A stretch of DNA of 64,000 nt, taken from Weissella paramesenteroides ATCC 33313. Lineage in GTDB: Bacteria > Bacillota > Bacilli > Lactobacillales > Lactobacillaceae. Shown one piece after another: positions 29,928 to 40,700 of the stretch. The stretch is taken from positions 1 to 64,000 of the forward strand of contig NZ_GG697136.1 in NCBI RefSeq assembly GCF_000160575.1. The letters are read 5' to 3'. Both the position numbers and the translations under genes were made by a program. A model generated the notes under the pieces. The model saw only the letters and a program-made list of their open reading frames with translations. It ran no database searches and was not told the DNA's origin. Position 1 is the first letter of the stretch; every line of letters starts with the position of its first letter.

Positions 29928-32900
29928 TTTTTAATGCCTCTATTTCTGCTGATAATTCTTGGACCGCTTTGTACAATACTGACGTGTAATCGTAAATCGA
30001 AACAAACTTCTTATCATCGGTTAATAAACGCTCATCGGTTTCATCAGCAATCACACCAATTTCCGTTTGACCATTTTTGGTGTATCGGTGAATCTTTGTG
30101 TTATTAACAATGTCCAAAGCATTATCTTCTAAATCAGTAATGTTTGTTTTGAATTTACGTTGTGACGAAACATTGAAATGTGCTGCTGCAATATCATAGT
30201 ATGTTGACAAATCACGGCTAACAATACGAACCTGACCACCAGAATAAGGTGAAAGATAAAGGTTCTTTGACCCACCATCTTCGTCGATTGCTAGAATTTG
30301 GTTAGCTTTGAAACGTATTCCCAAACCATGTCCTGAGTTAGTTGGATTAGAATAGTAATTCAACGTACCCTTCATGCTATCGTCAACATCGCTAGTGTTA
30401 GCTAGTAATTCTAGTTGCGCACGATTAGTTGAATTGTTGTACATGCTTTTGGCAGCTAACTGTAAGTGGTTATCCTGCTTGTTAATAATACGTCCGGTAT
30501 CAGTCGTGCCTAAGTGACCTGTATCACCAGTCAACACTTTGGCATTTAACTGTCCAGTAGTAATTAGACTTGCGTTGAAATTACCAGTATTAATATTTGA
30601 AGCATTGATGTTGGTGATATTGGCTTTGGCACCATTTAACGTACCTGTGGAAATTGAACCTGCATCTAAGTTAATAATATTTAAGTTCGCACCATTTAAC
30701 GTACCAACCGTTATGTTGGAGGCGTTAAGGTTTTTGAAGTTTCCACCGAGTGCATAGAAATCACCGGTAACTGAGACGTTACCATCAAGCGTAATTTGCT
30801 TACCAACAATACGAGTGTTAGATGTATCACCATTGATACCGGTTATTAACTTACCAGAGTTATCTTGAATACCAATTGCCCAATTATCTTTGAATAGTTG
30901 TAGGACAGTATCAGTAGCCATATAAGAACCTGGCATATACGGTTGAGCAGCTTTCGTAAACGTTAGCATTGGTCTTTTTAAATAAGCATTCGTTCCTTCT
31001 CTGCACTGGAATGAAACACGAATATATTTCGCATCTGTTGGTACAGAAATGTTTTCAACTTTTTTACTGTACCAAGTTCCATCATCAGTACCGTTCCAGT
31101 ACTTTAATACATTCAAGTCACTATTTACGTTTTTATGATTGGAATCTAAAAAACTAAACCATAACGACGTGTAATTTGTATTGGTAATAGTTCTAACGTC
31201 CCATGACAACGAGAATACTGTATTCCCGTTATTTCCAGGTACTGCAACATCTTGTTCGAAGTATGAATACCATTTAGTGGTATCGTTACCCGCGTCTGTT
31301 GGAACATTAATACCGACAGTTGTTTCTCCATCAACAACGTAGCTACGATAAAAATTATAATTCTTACCATTCGCTCCGTTGTTAGCAACATTCCACCCTT
31401 GCAAATCAGGGGTGAATTGCGTGTTAAATAAGCGATTTACTTGCGATACACTGGCCATAATTCCATCAGCACTCTGGCTAATTTCTGATTCCAATCCGGA
31501 CTTAGCACTTGCAATCTGACTAGTTGTATAACTTTTAGATTGCGATAATGTATTAGTATCGCCGTTCTTACGGTCTTGAATTTCAGTAGTAAACTGACCA
31601 GCCGTCTGTGTGCTAAGTGATTTAATTTGTCCACCAACATCATCGACTTTATCTTGAATCATGCCAGCTAATTGTGTTCTGGTAGACTCAACTAAGTTAT
31701 TGTTGTTATATGGCCCTGGTGTGTATGACCCAATTGTCGCACCGAGGACTAGCATCGGGTGTCCTAGATAAGCGTTTGTCCCTTCACGCGCTTCGAACGA
31801 AACATTAAGTTGAGTTGCTCCGTCCGGTACAGCAATGCCTTCCCACTTATTTTGAACATTCCAACTATTCTGACCACTGGGACTATGGCCATTCAAGTCA
31901 GCCCAATTTACATAAACAGTTGAAATTTTAACGCCATTTGAATCTTGGAACTCTAACCATAAGTTGTTATAGAACGCTGTCGTTCTAGCGTTTGCGTACC
32001 ATGACATCGAAATGTATTGTCCTGATAAAGGCGTACTAGCCAATTGCACTTGTTGTCTCAATCGTGCATAAGATGAGTCAGTACCGGCAGAAGTTTCCCA
32101 GCCCACAACAGTTGCATTTATATTTCCTTGTGTGTATGAGCGATATGGTTTCCTTATACCATTGGTTCCTTCTGTATACCACCCTTCTAAGTCTGGGTTG
32201 AACTCCGAATTAATTAATAGGTTTGATTGCCCCATAGAATTAACTTGATCAGCAACGTTTTTAATTTTTGTTTCGAACAACTGCGATGTTTGCGTATTTA
32301 ACGAGGTGTACCCTTGAGTTATATCAATAACCTTTTGATTAATCACCCCAGTCAATTGTGTGACCGTTGACTTGTCACCAGTCTTTCTGTCTTCAACTTC
32401 GTCAGTAATCTGATCAGCTAGCTGCGTGCGAATTGACTGCATTGAGGAATTATTGTTATAACTACCAGAAACATATACGTCACCAATAGTTTTTCCCAAT
32501 ACAATCATAGGCTGACTCAAATAAGCACTAACACCTTCTCTAGCTTCAAATGAAATACGTACAGTCTTAGCATTATCTGGAACGGAAATCCCTTCCCATT
32601 TTTGCAGTAACCATTTTTTTGAACCGCTTTTGTCGTCCCAATTGTTCATTGGTCTATCGTTGCCGGTGATTATATCATTGTGGTTAGAGTCATAGAAATT
32701 AATCCATATATGTTGATACATGCCATCAGTTTTTGAACGAGTCCACGAACGCCATGACATTGAAATATACTTGCCCGATTGTGGCGTTCCATACAAATTA
32801 ACCTCTTGTCTAAAGGTTGCAAAGTAAGCACCGTTTGATGTATCAGCGCTAGTAGTATCAATACCAACGGCAACCCCATTAAATTCATTTGTCGAAAACG

Positions 32901-35900
32901 AACGATAAAAATTGTGCTTATTGTCATTAGAACTCGTACCCCAACCTTCAATGTCAGGATTGAAATCTGAATTATTGAACAAATTAATTGATTGCATACT
33001 TTCCACTGTGGTCTGTATGCCGTCAGCTTTTTGAATAGCCGTTGATGCAGCAGATTGTGCATTGGTAGCAACTGTCATACCGTTAGCTGCAAGTGTAGCT
33101 GTGGCAGATAAGCCGTTATTGGGGTCTTTAACTAAGCCAGTGATACCATCGAGACTGACTTCTAATTCGGCGACACGGGCATTGTTGTTGTAGTTACCCG
33201 GAACGTAGTCACCAATAGTTGAACCTAGAACCAACATAGGTTGTGATAGATAGGCTAACGTACCTTCACGGGCTTGAAACCATACAGTTAATTTAACTGC
33301 TGTTTCAGGAACATCAATACCTTCCCACTTTTTACGTTTCGTCCATGAATTGTCTGTGTCTGTTTGGCTCCATTGTTTATAACTCTCACCAACCTTCATA
33401 CCAGACTTATCATAAAACCTTACCCACAAGCCATTATAGTTATCTACTCGACTAGCCCACGAAGCCCATGACATTGATATTTGATGTCCGGAACCAGGTG
33501 TAGATGCAAGCATAAAATCTTGTTTAAATGATACCCATGTATTTGCAGGAGCATTCTGTGTATCAAACCCAACGACATTTGCTTGAATAACACCTTGCCA
33601 GTATGAGCGATAGGGAAATTTACTTCCCGTATCAGCTTCGGTATACCACCCTTCCAAATCAGGATTAAACTCCGTATTCATCAACTGATTAACTTGACCT
33701 TGCGCATTTGCTTTCGCCTGCAACTCGGTAACGATATTAGATATGCTATCAACAGTTTGCTTGGTTTCGGAATACTTACCTTCCAAATCTTTTGTTTCTT
33801 TATCGTAATCAGTCTGACTTACCTTAGAAGTTATCTGGTTATTTAATACATTAATACTTGCGGTATTAGCGTTAACTTTCTTATCATTAGTAGATTTATA
33901 ACTAGCAACATCAGCCGTCACTGCATCAGCCGTTGTTTTAACCTGACCATATTTAGTATCTAGATCTTTAGTTTTCTTATCGTAATCTGATTGGCTGACT
34001 TTAGTTGTAATCGCTTTACTATTCGCATCAATCGCAGCAGTATTAGACGAGACCTTGCCGTCATTAGTCTTTTGGTATGCTTCTACATCAGCACGAACAC
34101 CATCAGCTTTTTGACTAACCGTGGAAATCGAATTATTTAACGTTTGATTGTTCTTGTCATAATCTGACTTAGCAACTTTTGTTTTAACTTCGTCTGCTAG
34201 TTGAGTAATTGAAGATGTATTGGTTTCAATGCCTGACTGAACATCTTCAGGAGCTGGTGTCCAATCTGTTGCAATAGTACCAATTTCTAACTTAGGTCTT
34301 GAAGCTTCGATATAATCTGCTTTAATTCCTTGAATATATATACCAACACTAACCCCTTTATTTGGGTCAATATCGACATTTGTTAGGTTTTTGAATGCTG
34401 TTATTCTACCTGAAAATGAGTCGCCAACTTTAAGATAGCTTTGGGTGATACTCGTACTTGGTGACACATATAATTTATTCCCGTCTACATCAAAGAAAAT
34501 AAGTTCCATTAATACACGATTGAAGCCATTACTAAATGATGTAATGTTTTTAATATCAACATACAATGATGTTGTTACCATCTTGTGCGAAAATTCAGAA
34601 CCATTAACTGTTGTTCCCAAATTTGATTTGTATGGATAAGGAACACCATCAGATTGTACAATTTTTAAGTCTGAGTTAGGAATGTAGTTCCTACCACCAA
34701 CCGCTAAGTTATTAATCTTGGTAACGGTGCTTTCAAACCCATCTGCTCGTTGCTTTAATTGTGATACACTCTCGTCAATTTGACCTGTTTTCTGATTATA
34801 TTCAGTTTGAGAAACCTTACTTGAAACCTCATCAGAAACAACTTTAAGTTGTGCTGTATTTGCAGAAACTTTTTTATCATTATCCAATTTATAACTAGCA
34901 ACGTCAGTTGTTACACCATCAGCTGTTTGCTTAATTTGTGCATACTTAGTATCTAAATCTTTTGTTTTTGTATCATAGTCTGACTGTGAGACTTTACTTG
35001 ATAATTCTTCTTGGGTTGCTACAATATCAGCATGATTCTTTTGAATATCATCTCCCAAGTCTTTCTTTGCATCTGCAAGGGCCTGGTTTGCTGATTGAGC
35101 AACTTGTTGAGCTTCTGAATGAGCTGTTGCTGTTGCTGTATCTACCATTGACTTAGCAGCACTACCAGCCGTTGTGTTAATACGCGTTTCCGCTTCGGAG
35201 AGTGCCACGTTTGCACTACTCAATGCACTGGAAGCTTGTGCTTTACCGTATGCAGCAGCCGAACTCGCCATACTATTTGCACGGCTTGCAGCACTGTTGG
35301 CCATACTGGTGGCAGCACTAGAAAACGCCGTTCGCTCCGAAGTTGCTAGTTGTAATTGATGTGCTGCACTACTTGCGATTGAGTCAGCTTCGGCAGCTAA
35401 ACTCTCGCGTTCACTTGCCGCACTACTCAATGCTGTGTTAGCCTCTGATTGGAACTCGGCTGCTTCACTAGCACGGACTGCGTCCATAGCAGCTGCTTGT
35501 GACTTAGCAGTTTCGATAGCTTCATCAACTTTGTTAGCAATGTATTCACCAGTTTTAGTAGAAACTAACTCAACCCACGTTGTACCGTCCCACATGAAAA
35601 TGTACTCATCGTCACCATCTTTAACGAAATACTTGTCACCAACTTTTGGGTTAGCAGGAAATGGATCATTGATTGAATTTCCGTAGTAGTCAGTATTCTT
35701 ACCATCAGCAGATGCAATAGCTGCACCTTGTGCAATATGTAAAGCTTTATCAGCAGTCTCTTTCGCACTGGCAACATTGTTAATAAACTGTTGTGTCAGC
35801 GTACGTTTCTTAGCACCAATTGTATAACTGTCGTACTGATCTAATAACACGTTCCATGTAATTGCGCTAACTTGTGCTAACGTATTGATACGTAATGCTT

Positions 35901-36867
35901 GGAAATAAACCTTAATCGTGTCACCTAAGTCGAGTGACTCCACATTCTCGCCTAAGGCTTTATTCATATCAACCGTGGATAGGTCAATTGAAACTTCTGG
36001 AATACCAACTTTATTATTGGTTATATATTGCTTGGCAAACGCACGCAACTTGTCATCAGTGTAACTCTTGATTGCGTTATCACCAGTAAACTTATCCGAG
36101 AAGTCAACCACTTGTATAACAGGCGCATTGAAGTTGTCAAAATATTTTGATTCAACAATTGTCTCAGGTAACGTCTTAACAATTGTTTTTTTGCTATCAC
36201 TATCGTCAGTGAACTGCGCGTATGGATAAATTGCATTATACGTTGAGGTGATATTTTCCTCTTGCGTTAATGTGGTAATGTTTTTCCCATACACCAACAT
36301 GTCGTGTGATTCTTTACCACGCTGATTTAGTAGTGAAACTTCAAAGTTATCGAACTTGTATTGTCCACCAACTAAATCTAGTATCGAACCTTCCTGACCA
36401 CCTAATACCGTACGTGCGTTACCGAACGTTTGCGGTGTGAATGTTCCAGTAGATTGTGTCATGACATCAGACTTAACTGTGAATAAATCGCTGCCGTATA
36501 ATAACTGAGCTTTCCACGCAGTTAACATTTGTAGGCCATTGCCAGTAGCGGTATAGGCTTTTGTTGGAATACCGTTCAATCGATAACTAATATGCTCGGC
36601 GTAAACGCTACGGTTATAAGTCGTATCACTGGTAATTTTTTTAATTTCGAATATTTGCCCCTTAAGCACATTGCCAGCATCAACCTTAACAAACGCCTGT
36701 TCCTCGATTGCGCTATCTAATGCACCGCCAACTGGATAAGTAAATTCAAAAATAAATTGTCCGTTGAGTTCCTCAGTGACAATCGCTTTCTCGGTATCAG
36801 TTAACAATCCTAGACCTAAGTTATCGAAGTCAGTCGTACCCGGTTTGTAAATAATTGGATAACTCAT
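29893..36867 (-). CDS. tail-associated endopeptidase/receptor-binding fibre with repeated sugar-binding-like modules and S74 chaperone (2324 aa)
   Basis: Residues 1-390 form a Tal/prophage-endopeptidase tail domain (baseplate hub). A long Ala/Ser coiled region follows (~450-640) with repeats of S-x-V-S-Q-S/T-D/E-Y. Then come about five copies of a ~200-residue jelly-roll-like module; four share F-x-PD-L/I-x-GW, RSY, SMSW and REGT/V-x-AYL. A stretch with GTLNGANL/NITNINASNI repeats resembles a triangular beta-prism. The C terminus carries a peptidase-S74 intramolecular chaperone (SSQRKFKTNI, QTEIGVIADE) that cuts itself off after trimer assembly. GGAGG upstream. Determines host binding. Confidence 0.88.
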   Translation of the reverse strand: MSYPIIYKPGTTDFDNLGLGLLTDTEKAIVTEELNGQFIFEFTYPVGGALDSAIEEQAFVKVDAGNVLKGQIFEIKKITSDTTYNRSVYAEHISYRLNGIPTKAYTATGNGLQMLTAWKAQLLYGSDLFTVKSDVMTQSTGTFTPQTFGNARTVLGGQEGSILDLVGGQYKFDNFEVSLLNQRGKESHDMLVYGKNITTLTQEENITSTYNAIYPYAQFTDDSDSKKTIVKTLPETIVESKYFDNFNAPVIQVVDFSDKFTGDNAIKSYTDDKLRAFAKQYITNNKVGIPEVSIDLSTVDMNKALGENVESLDLGDTIKVYFQALRINTLAQVSAITWNVLLDQYDSYTIGAKKRTLTQQFINNVASAKETADKALHIAQGAAIASADGKNTDYYGNSINDPFPANPKVGDKYFVKDGDDEYIFMWDGTTWVELVSTKTGEYIANKVDEAIETAKSQAAAMDAVRASEAAEFQSEANTALSSAASERESLAAEADSIASSAAHQLQLATSERTAFSSAATSMANSAASRANSMASSAAAYGKAQASSALSSANVALSEAETRINTTAGSAAKSMVDTATATAHSEAQQVAQSANQALADAKKDLGDDIQKNHADIVATQEELSSKVSQSDYDTKTKDLDTKYAQIKQTADGVTTDVASYKLDNDKKVSANTAQLKVVSDEVSSKVSQTEYNQKTGQIDESVSQLKQRADGFESTVTKINNLAVGGRNYIPNSDLKIVQSDGVPYPYKSNLGTTVNGSEFSHKMVTTSLYVDIKNITSFSNGFNRVLMELIFFDVDGNKLYVSPSTSITQSYLKVGDSFSGRITAFKNLTNVDIDPNKGVSVGIYIQGIKADYIEASRPKLEIGTIATDWTPAPEDVQSGIETNTSSITQLADEVKTKVAKSDYDKNNQTLNNSISTVSQKADGVRADVEAYQKTNDGKVSSNTAAIDANSKAITTKVSQSDYDKKTKDLDTKYGQVKTTADAVTADVASYKSTNDKKVNANTASINVLNNQITSKVSQTDYDKETKDLEGKYSETKQTVDSISNIVTELQAKANAQGQVNQLMNTEFNPDLEGWYTEADTGSKFPYRSYWQGVIQANVVGFDTQNAPANTWVSFKQDFMLASTPGSGHQISMSWASWASRVDNYNGLWVRFYDKSGMKVGESYKQWSQTDTDNSWTKRKKWEGIDVPETAVKLTVWFQAREGTLAYLSQPMLVLGSTIGDYVPGNYNNNARVAELEVSLDGITGLVKDPNNGLSATATLAANGMTVATNAQSAASTAIQKADGIQTTVESMQSINLFNNSDFNPDIEGWGTSSNDNKHNFYRSFSTNEFNGVAVGIDTTSADTSNGAYFATFRQEVNLYGTPQSGKYISMSWRSWTRSKTDGMYQHIWINFYDSNHNDIITGNDRPMNNWDDKSGSKKWLLQKWEGISVPDNAKTVRISFEAREGVSAYLSQPMIVLGKTIGDVYVSGSYNNNSSMQSIRTQLADQITDEVEDRKTGDKSTVTQLTGVINQKVIDITQGYTSLNTQTSQLFETKIKNVADQVNSMGQSNLLINSEFNPDLEGWYTEGTNGIRKPYRSYTQGNINATVVGWETSAGTDSSYARLRQQVQLASTPLSGQYISMSWYANARTTAFYNNLWLEFQDSNGVKISTVYVNWADLNGHSPSGQNSWNVQNKWEGIAVPDGATQLNVSFEAREGTNAYLGHPMLVLGATIGSYTPGPYNNNNLVESTRTQLAGMIQDKVDDVGGQIKSLSTQTAGQFTTEIQDRKNGDTNTLSQSKSYTTSQIASAKSGLESEISQSADGIMASVSQVNRLFNTQFTPDLQGWNVANNGANGKNYNFYRSYVVDGETTVGINVPTDAGNDTTKWYSYFEQDVAVPGNNGNTVFSLSWDVRTITNTNYTSLWFSFLDSNHKNVNSDLNVLKYWNGTDDGTWYSKKVENISVPTDAKYIRVSFQCREGTNAYLKRPMLTFTKAAQPYMPGSYMATDTVLQLFKDNWAIGIQDNSGKLITGINGDTSNTRIVGKQITLDGNVSVTGDFYALGGNFKNLNASNITVGTLNGANLNIINLDAGSISTGTLNGAKANITNINASNINTGNFNASLITTGQLNAKVLTGDTGHLGTTDTGRIINKQDNHLQLAAKSMYNNSTNRAQLELLANTSDVDDSMKGTLNYYSNPTNSGHGLGIRFKANQILAIDEDGGSKNLYLSPYSGGQVRIVSRDLSTYYDIAAAHFNVSSQRKFKTNITDLEDNALDIVNNTKIHRYTKNGQTEIGVIADETDERLLTDDKKFVSIYDYTSVLYKAVQELSAEIEALKNERSNSQQPSD

Positions 36868-36870
36868 GTC

Positions 36871-37668
36871 CTATATCAGCTCCTCCCATTTTGGAATAAT
36901 TGTCATTGTTGTATCACCGGTTGTGGTCCATGAAATGGTATTATTACCGGGCAATAGTTTTAGGAACGGTAGACTGTTGATACGAAACATTGAGTTGTCA
37001 TTTGTTTTCGTACTGATTGCTGTCATAGCTTTCGAGTCCAAAATAATACCACCATCTAAATTAAGTAGCTTCATTGTTTGGCTACCAATTGTAATGGTGG
37101 TATCTCCGCTTCCGGTTAATTTAATTGTTGGATATGCATCTGACTTCGTTGGGTTATTGATTGTGCCACCGCTTTTAATTGTTGTCTCCGTTAAACCAGA
37201 AAGTAAGAACCGCTTGGGTTCAAAACGGAATTGTACATCAGCGGTTGCAGCATATTGATTAATACGCGTGAATGTATATTCAGCACTAATGTAAACGTTA
37301 TAGTAAACATCAGGTTCGGCTGACCACATGAAGGCACCACCAGCGTAAGTCCCTTTGAACCACTCGTCAACTTCCTGAATTGCCGTTTCAATTGAACGGT
37401 TACCAGCAGTGACAATAGCAATAGGTAGTGTACGCACGACTGTTTTATAACGATTGTTTGAAATAGCAACCGACCCATCACGACCAGGTACCTCAACGTA
37501 TGTAATATCTGTTTCTGGTGAGACAAACGTAAAACTGTGTTGCAGATAAACACCAAAGTCTGACGAGTATTTACCGCCATAAAAAAAGTGTCGATCGTCG
37601 CTCGGTAATGCTTTGAATTTTGTTTGTGCATCTAGCAACGTCTGAGTTGCTGGTTTATAAAACTTCAT
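36871..37668 (-). CDS. distal tail protein Dit (265 aa)
   Basis: N-terminal beta-rich domain with FGVYLQHSFTFVSPETD and VPGRDGSVAISN, then PIAIVTAGNRSIETAIQEV and WFKGTYAGGAFMWSAEPDVYYN, followed by a jelly-roll-like galectin domain. This is the Sipho_tail/Dit family that caps the tail tube and carries the baseplate hub. It sits between the tape measure and the Tal/fibre gene, as usual. GAGG precedes the ATG. Confidence 0.88.
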   Translation of the reverse strand: MKFYKPATQTLLDAQTKFKALPSDDRHFFYGGKYSSDFGVYLQHSFTFVSPETDITYVEVPGRDGSVAISNNRYKTVVRTLPIAIVTAGNRSIETAIQEVDEWFKGTYAGGAFMWSAEPDVYYNVYISAEYTFTRINQYAATADVQFRFEPKRFLLSGLTETTIKSGGTINNPTKSDAYPTIKLTGSGDTTITIGSQTMKLLNLDGGIILDSKAMTAISTKTNDNSMFRINSLPFLKLLPGNNTISWTTTGDTTMTIIPKWEELI

Positions 37669-37672
37669 GAAT

Positions 37673-37706
37673 AATTACCTCGTATCATATATGTATGGTA
37701 GGAAAA
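37673..37706 (-). other. intercistronic hairpin in the tail operon
   Basis: Arms GGTAGGA/TCCTACC with an AAA or TTT loop, no T run. It is followed on the minus strand by CTACCATACATATA, the same 14 bases that follow the hairpin at 44595-44620. Confidence 0.55.
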
Positions 37707-37708
37707 TC

Positions 37709-40700
37709 CTACCCCATAGAACCACGTTGTTCCTTCATCGCTTCGAAAGCTAAACGCTCACTCATTGATTTAGCTGATTCTACGTATGTGTTAGACCTAT
37801 TGTTTTTATTAATCTGATTACCCTCGGTCAATAAGGAAACCATTTTTTGTAGTACCTGAATAACGTCTTGGTTATCGACATTAACTACGGTAGATTGTGG
37901 AGCAGGCTGTTGTTGCTGTGTGCGGAACGTGTCGTTAGCATTAACGATACCCTGCATCTGTCCAGCAACTGGAACCGTACCACCAGTCGCAAACTTAGGA
38001 ATCATACTTGGATCAATTGTCCGTCCAGTATCAGCAGAGAATGCAGACATTGACGACCAAACTTTCGTTCCAGCAGGCAATGGTGTTAGCGTCCAATCAG
38101 CAGGTGAAACGCCTAAGCGTCCTTCAGGTGTTAGGTATGGCTCATTCTTACCACCGTCACCTAGCCAATAGTTACCGTCAGTTGATGCGCCAGAAGTTCC
38201 AGTAGCGAAACCTTCTTTAATCTTTTTATAGATACTTTTGAAAACAGAAGTAATGGTAACTGTTTTACCGTGAACGCTATCAATGCTTGATTTAGCAGAA
38301 CTGACACCACCGTGAGTTTGATTACTTGCATGTAAGTTGGCAGTTTTACCTTGCAAGGAATTGATTGTTCTTTGAGCGCTACCCTTACCTTGTCCAGCTT
38401 GGTTGCTTGCTTGCAATGGTGAGGTTTTACCATGTAAACTATCAATCGTTCCTTGAGCAGATGCTTTACCGGGACCAGCTTGATTAGAACCCTTCAATGG
38501 TGAAGTCTTTCCGTGTAAACTATCTATGGTACCTTGAGCGCCCATAACACCAGGGTGAGTTCTATTCAAAGCCTCAAGTTTTTTCTGAGCAGCTTTCTGC
38601 TTGTTCCAACTTTCGATTTGTTTTCTGGCGGTTGTTGACTTACCACTAGCTAAGTCGTTAGCAATCAACTTCTTCTGAGATGGTGTCAGCTTATTCCAAT
38701 CTTTAAGCTTAATACCAGCACTAGAAAGTAACTTACTTGCACTATCTTTAGCAGTAAGGTTTTTGGCATTTGGCTTAGCAGCATTCCACAAAGCAATTTT
38801 TTGCTTAGCTTTATCAGTTTTTCCAGAAGCCATATCGTTAACAAGAATCTTTTGTTGTTTGGGAGTTAACTTATTCCAATTTTTAACAGAACCAACAGCT
38901 AATTGTGCTTCCTTAGTAGCCATATTTTTTGCAATAATTTTTGCTTGCTTAGGACTAATCTTGTTCCAATCAGCGACTTGTTTCTTAGCACCCTTAACGT
39001 TTCCGCTAGCTAAGTCGTCCGCTAACAACTTTTTCTTTCGTGGTGATAATTTATTATATTGATCAACGCTGACGCCAGCAGTCTTAAGCAACTTAGTAGC
39101 CGCATCAGTTGCTTCAAGTTTTTTCTTACCTGGCTTTAAAGTATTCCAAACGTTAATTCGATTTTTAGCACTATCAACTTTTCCGCTAGATAAATCTTCG
39201 GCAACTAATCGCTTTTCTTTTGGCGACAGTTTATTCCAGTCTTGGAATTTAATACCAGCTTGTGCCAACACCTTACTTGCAGCATCGTTAGCTTTAAGAT
39301 TCTTTGAATCAGCTTTAGATGCGTTCCACAAAGCTACCTTTGCTTTAGCTCGATCGGTGTTTCCTGATGCAAGGTCTTTAACTATCAGGTTCTTAATCTT
39401 AGGATCCATCTTGTCCCATTCGCCTGATTTTTCAAGTGGTTTTATAAGTGCTTCACTAGCTTTATCTTCTGCAATAAAAGCCTTTTCTTCAACACTTAAA
39501 CCATTCCACGAATCCAAACCTTCCATCGCATTTAACAGAACAGCATGACCTTCGTCGTTCTTAAGCATTATTTCTTTTTGTTCTGGTGTCGTATGATTCC
39601 AATTCTCAACATCTTCAACACCTTGCTTGCTTGCAATGTGGAATTGCTTTTGGAATTGTCCCCAGTCGATACCAGCTGCTTGAACAGATGCTTTCAGATT
39701 ATCGTAAGATTTACCATAGTCCTTAACGGATTGTGCTTGGTTGTCCCAATCAATTTTCTTAAGTTGGGTATTGAAATCGCTAACTAACGGCTTGATTGAT
39801 TCAGCATTCTGTTCAAAAAAGTCTTTCCACGCTAAACGTTTTCCTTCTTTACCGCCGATAGCTTTAGCTTGTTCCTTAGCTTGTGTGATTGCATCACCAA
39901 GACTTTGTCCCAGAACTTCACCGTAGTTTTTCATCGATGTACGCAATTGCTTTAATGACAAATCAGATAAGTCAGCGTTATTAATCATGTCTGTCAAAGC
40001 ATCACGTTGTGACTGACTAAATTTTGTGTTGGTTTGAATCTGCTCAGCTAAAATGGCTTTGCGATCCTCTTCCATTTTTGCCATTTCATCTTTGGTTAAT
40101 GAACGATGCTCGTTAGCAGCCTTAGTCAAAATGTCAGTAACTTCTTGCTGTGCATTTGTGACCGTTTGCTTTGAATATTCGTATGATTGATTCTTTTCGT
40201 TCAATGTATCAATCTCTGATTTAGCAGCGGATTTCATTGCAGCCGATGCCGATGGATCGTCTAAGATAGCTTGCAACTTTTTGATACGTGCAGACGTTTT
40301 ATCAATATCACCTTGTACTTGTGAATTAACGACTTGCGCCCATGAACCAAATGCACCAGCAGCGTCTTTAATATTTTCTGGATTGAGCTTAACATTAGAT
40401 AACTTACGCAAAGATATTTCAGCAACATCAGCTTCTTTCTGCATCTTGCTAAATTCTTTAGCTTGCGATTGAGTCATTTTAATGTTGTACTTACCAGTTT
40501 CCTGACGTTCTTTTTCAGCCTTCTTAACCTTGTCCACATGGTCTTTATAAACTTTCCAACCAACGACACCTACCGCAGCGGCAGCAGCTAATCCAAGCAT
40601 TACTGGAACACCAACGCCCATAGTACCGAATAATGCAGCTCCAGCAGTTTTAAGTAACCCAGCTGACTTACCAGCAGTCGCTACTTCCTTGCCAGCTTTA

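Noticed and set aside
38300-39400. Regular repeats in the tape measure gene that resemble a CRISPR array at first sight
   Set aside because: Repeats are imperfect, in frame and protein-coding; no constant repeat or unique spacers. No CRISPR array or cas gene was found anywhere in the window.
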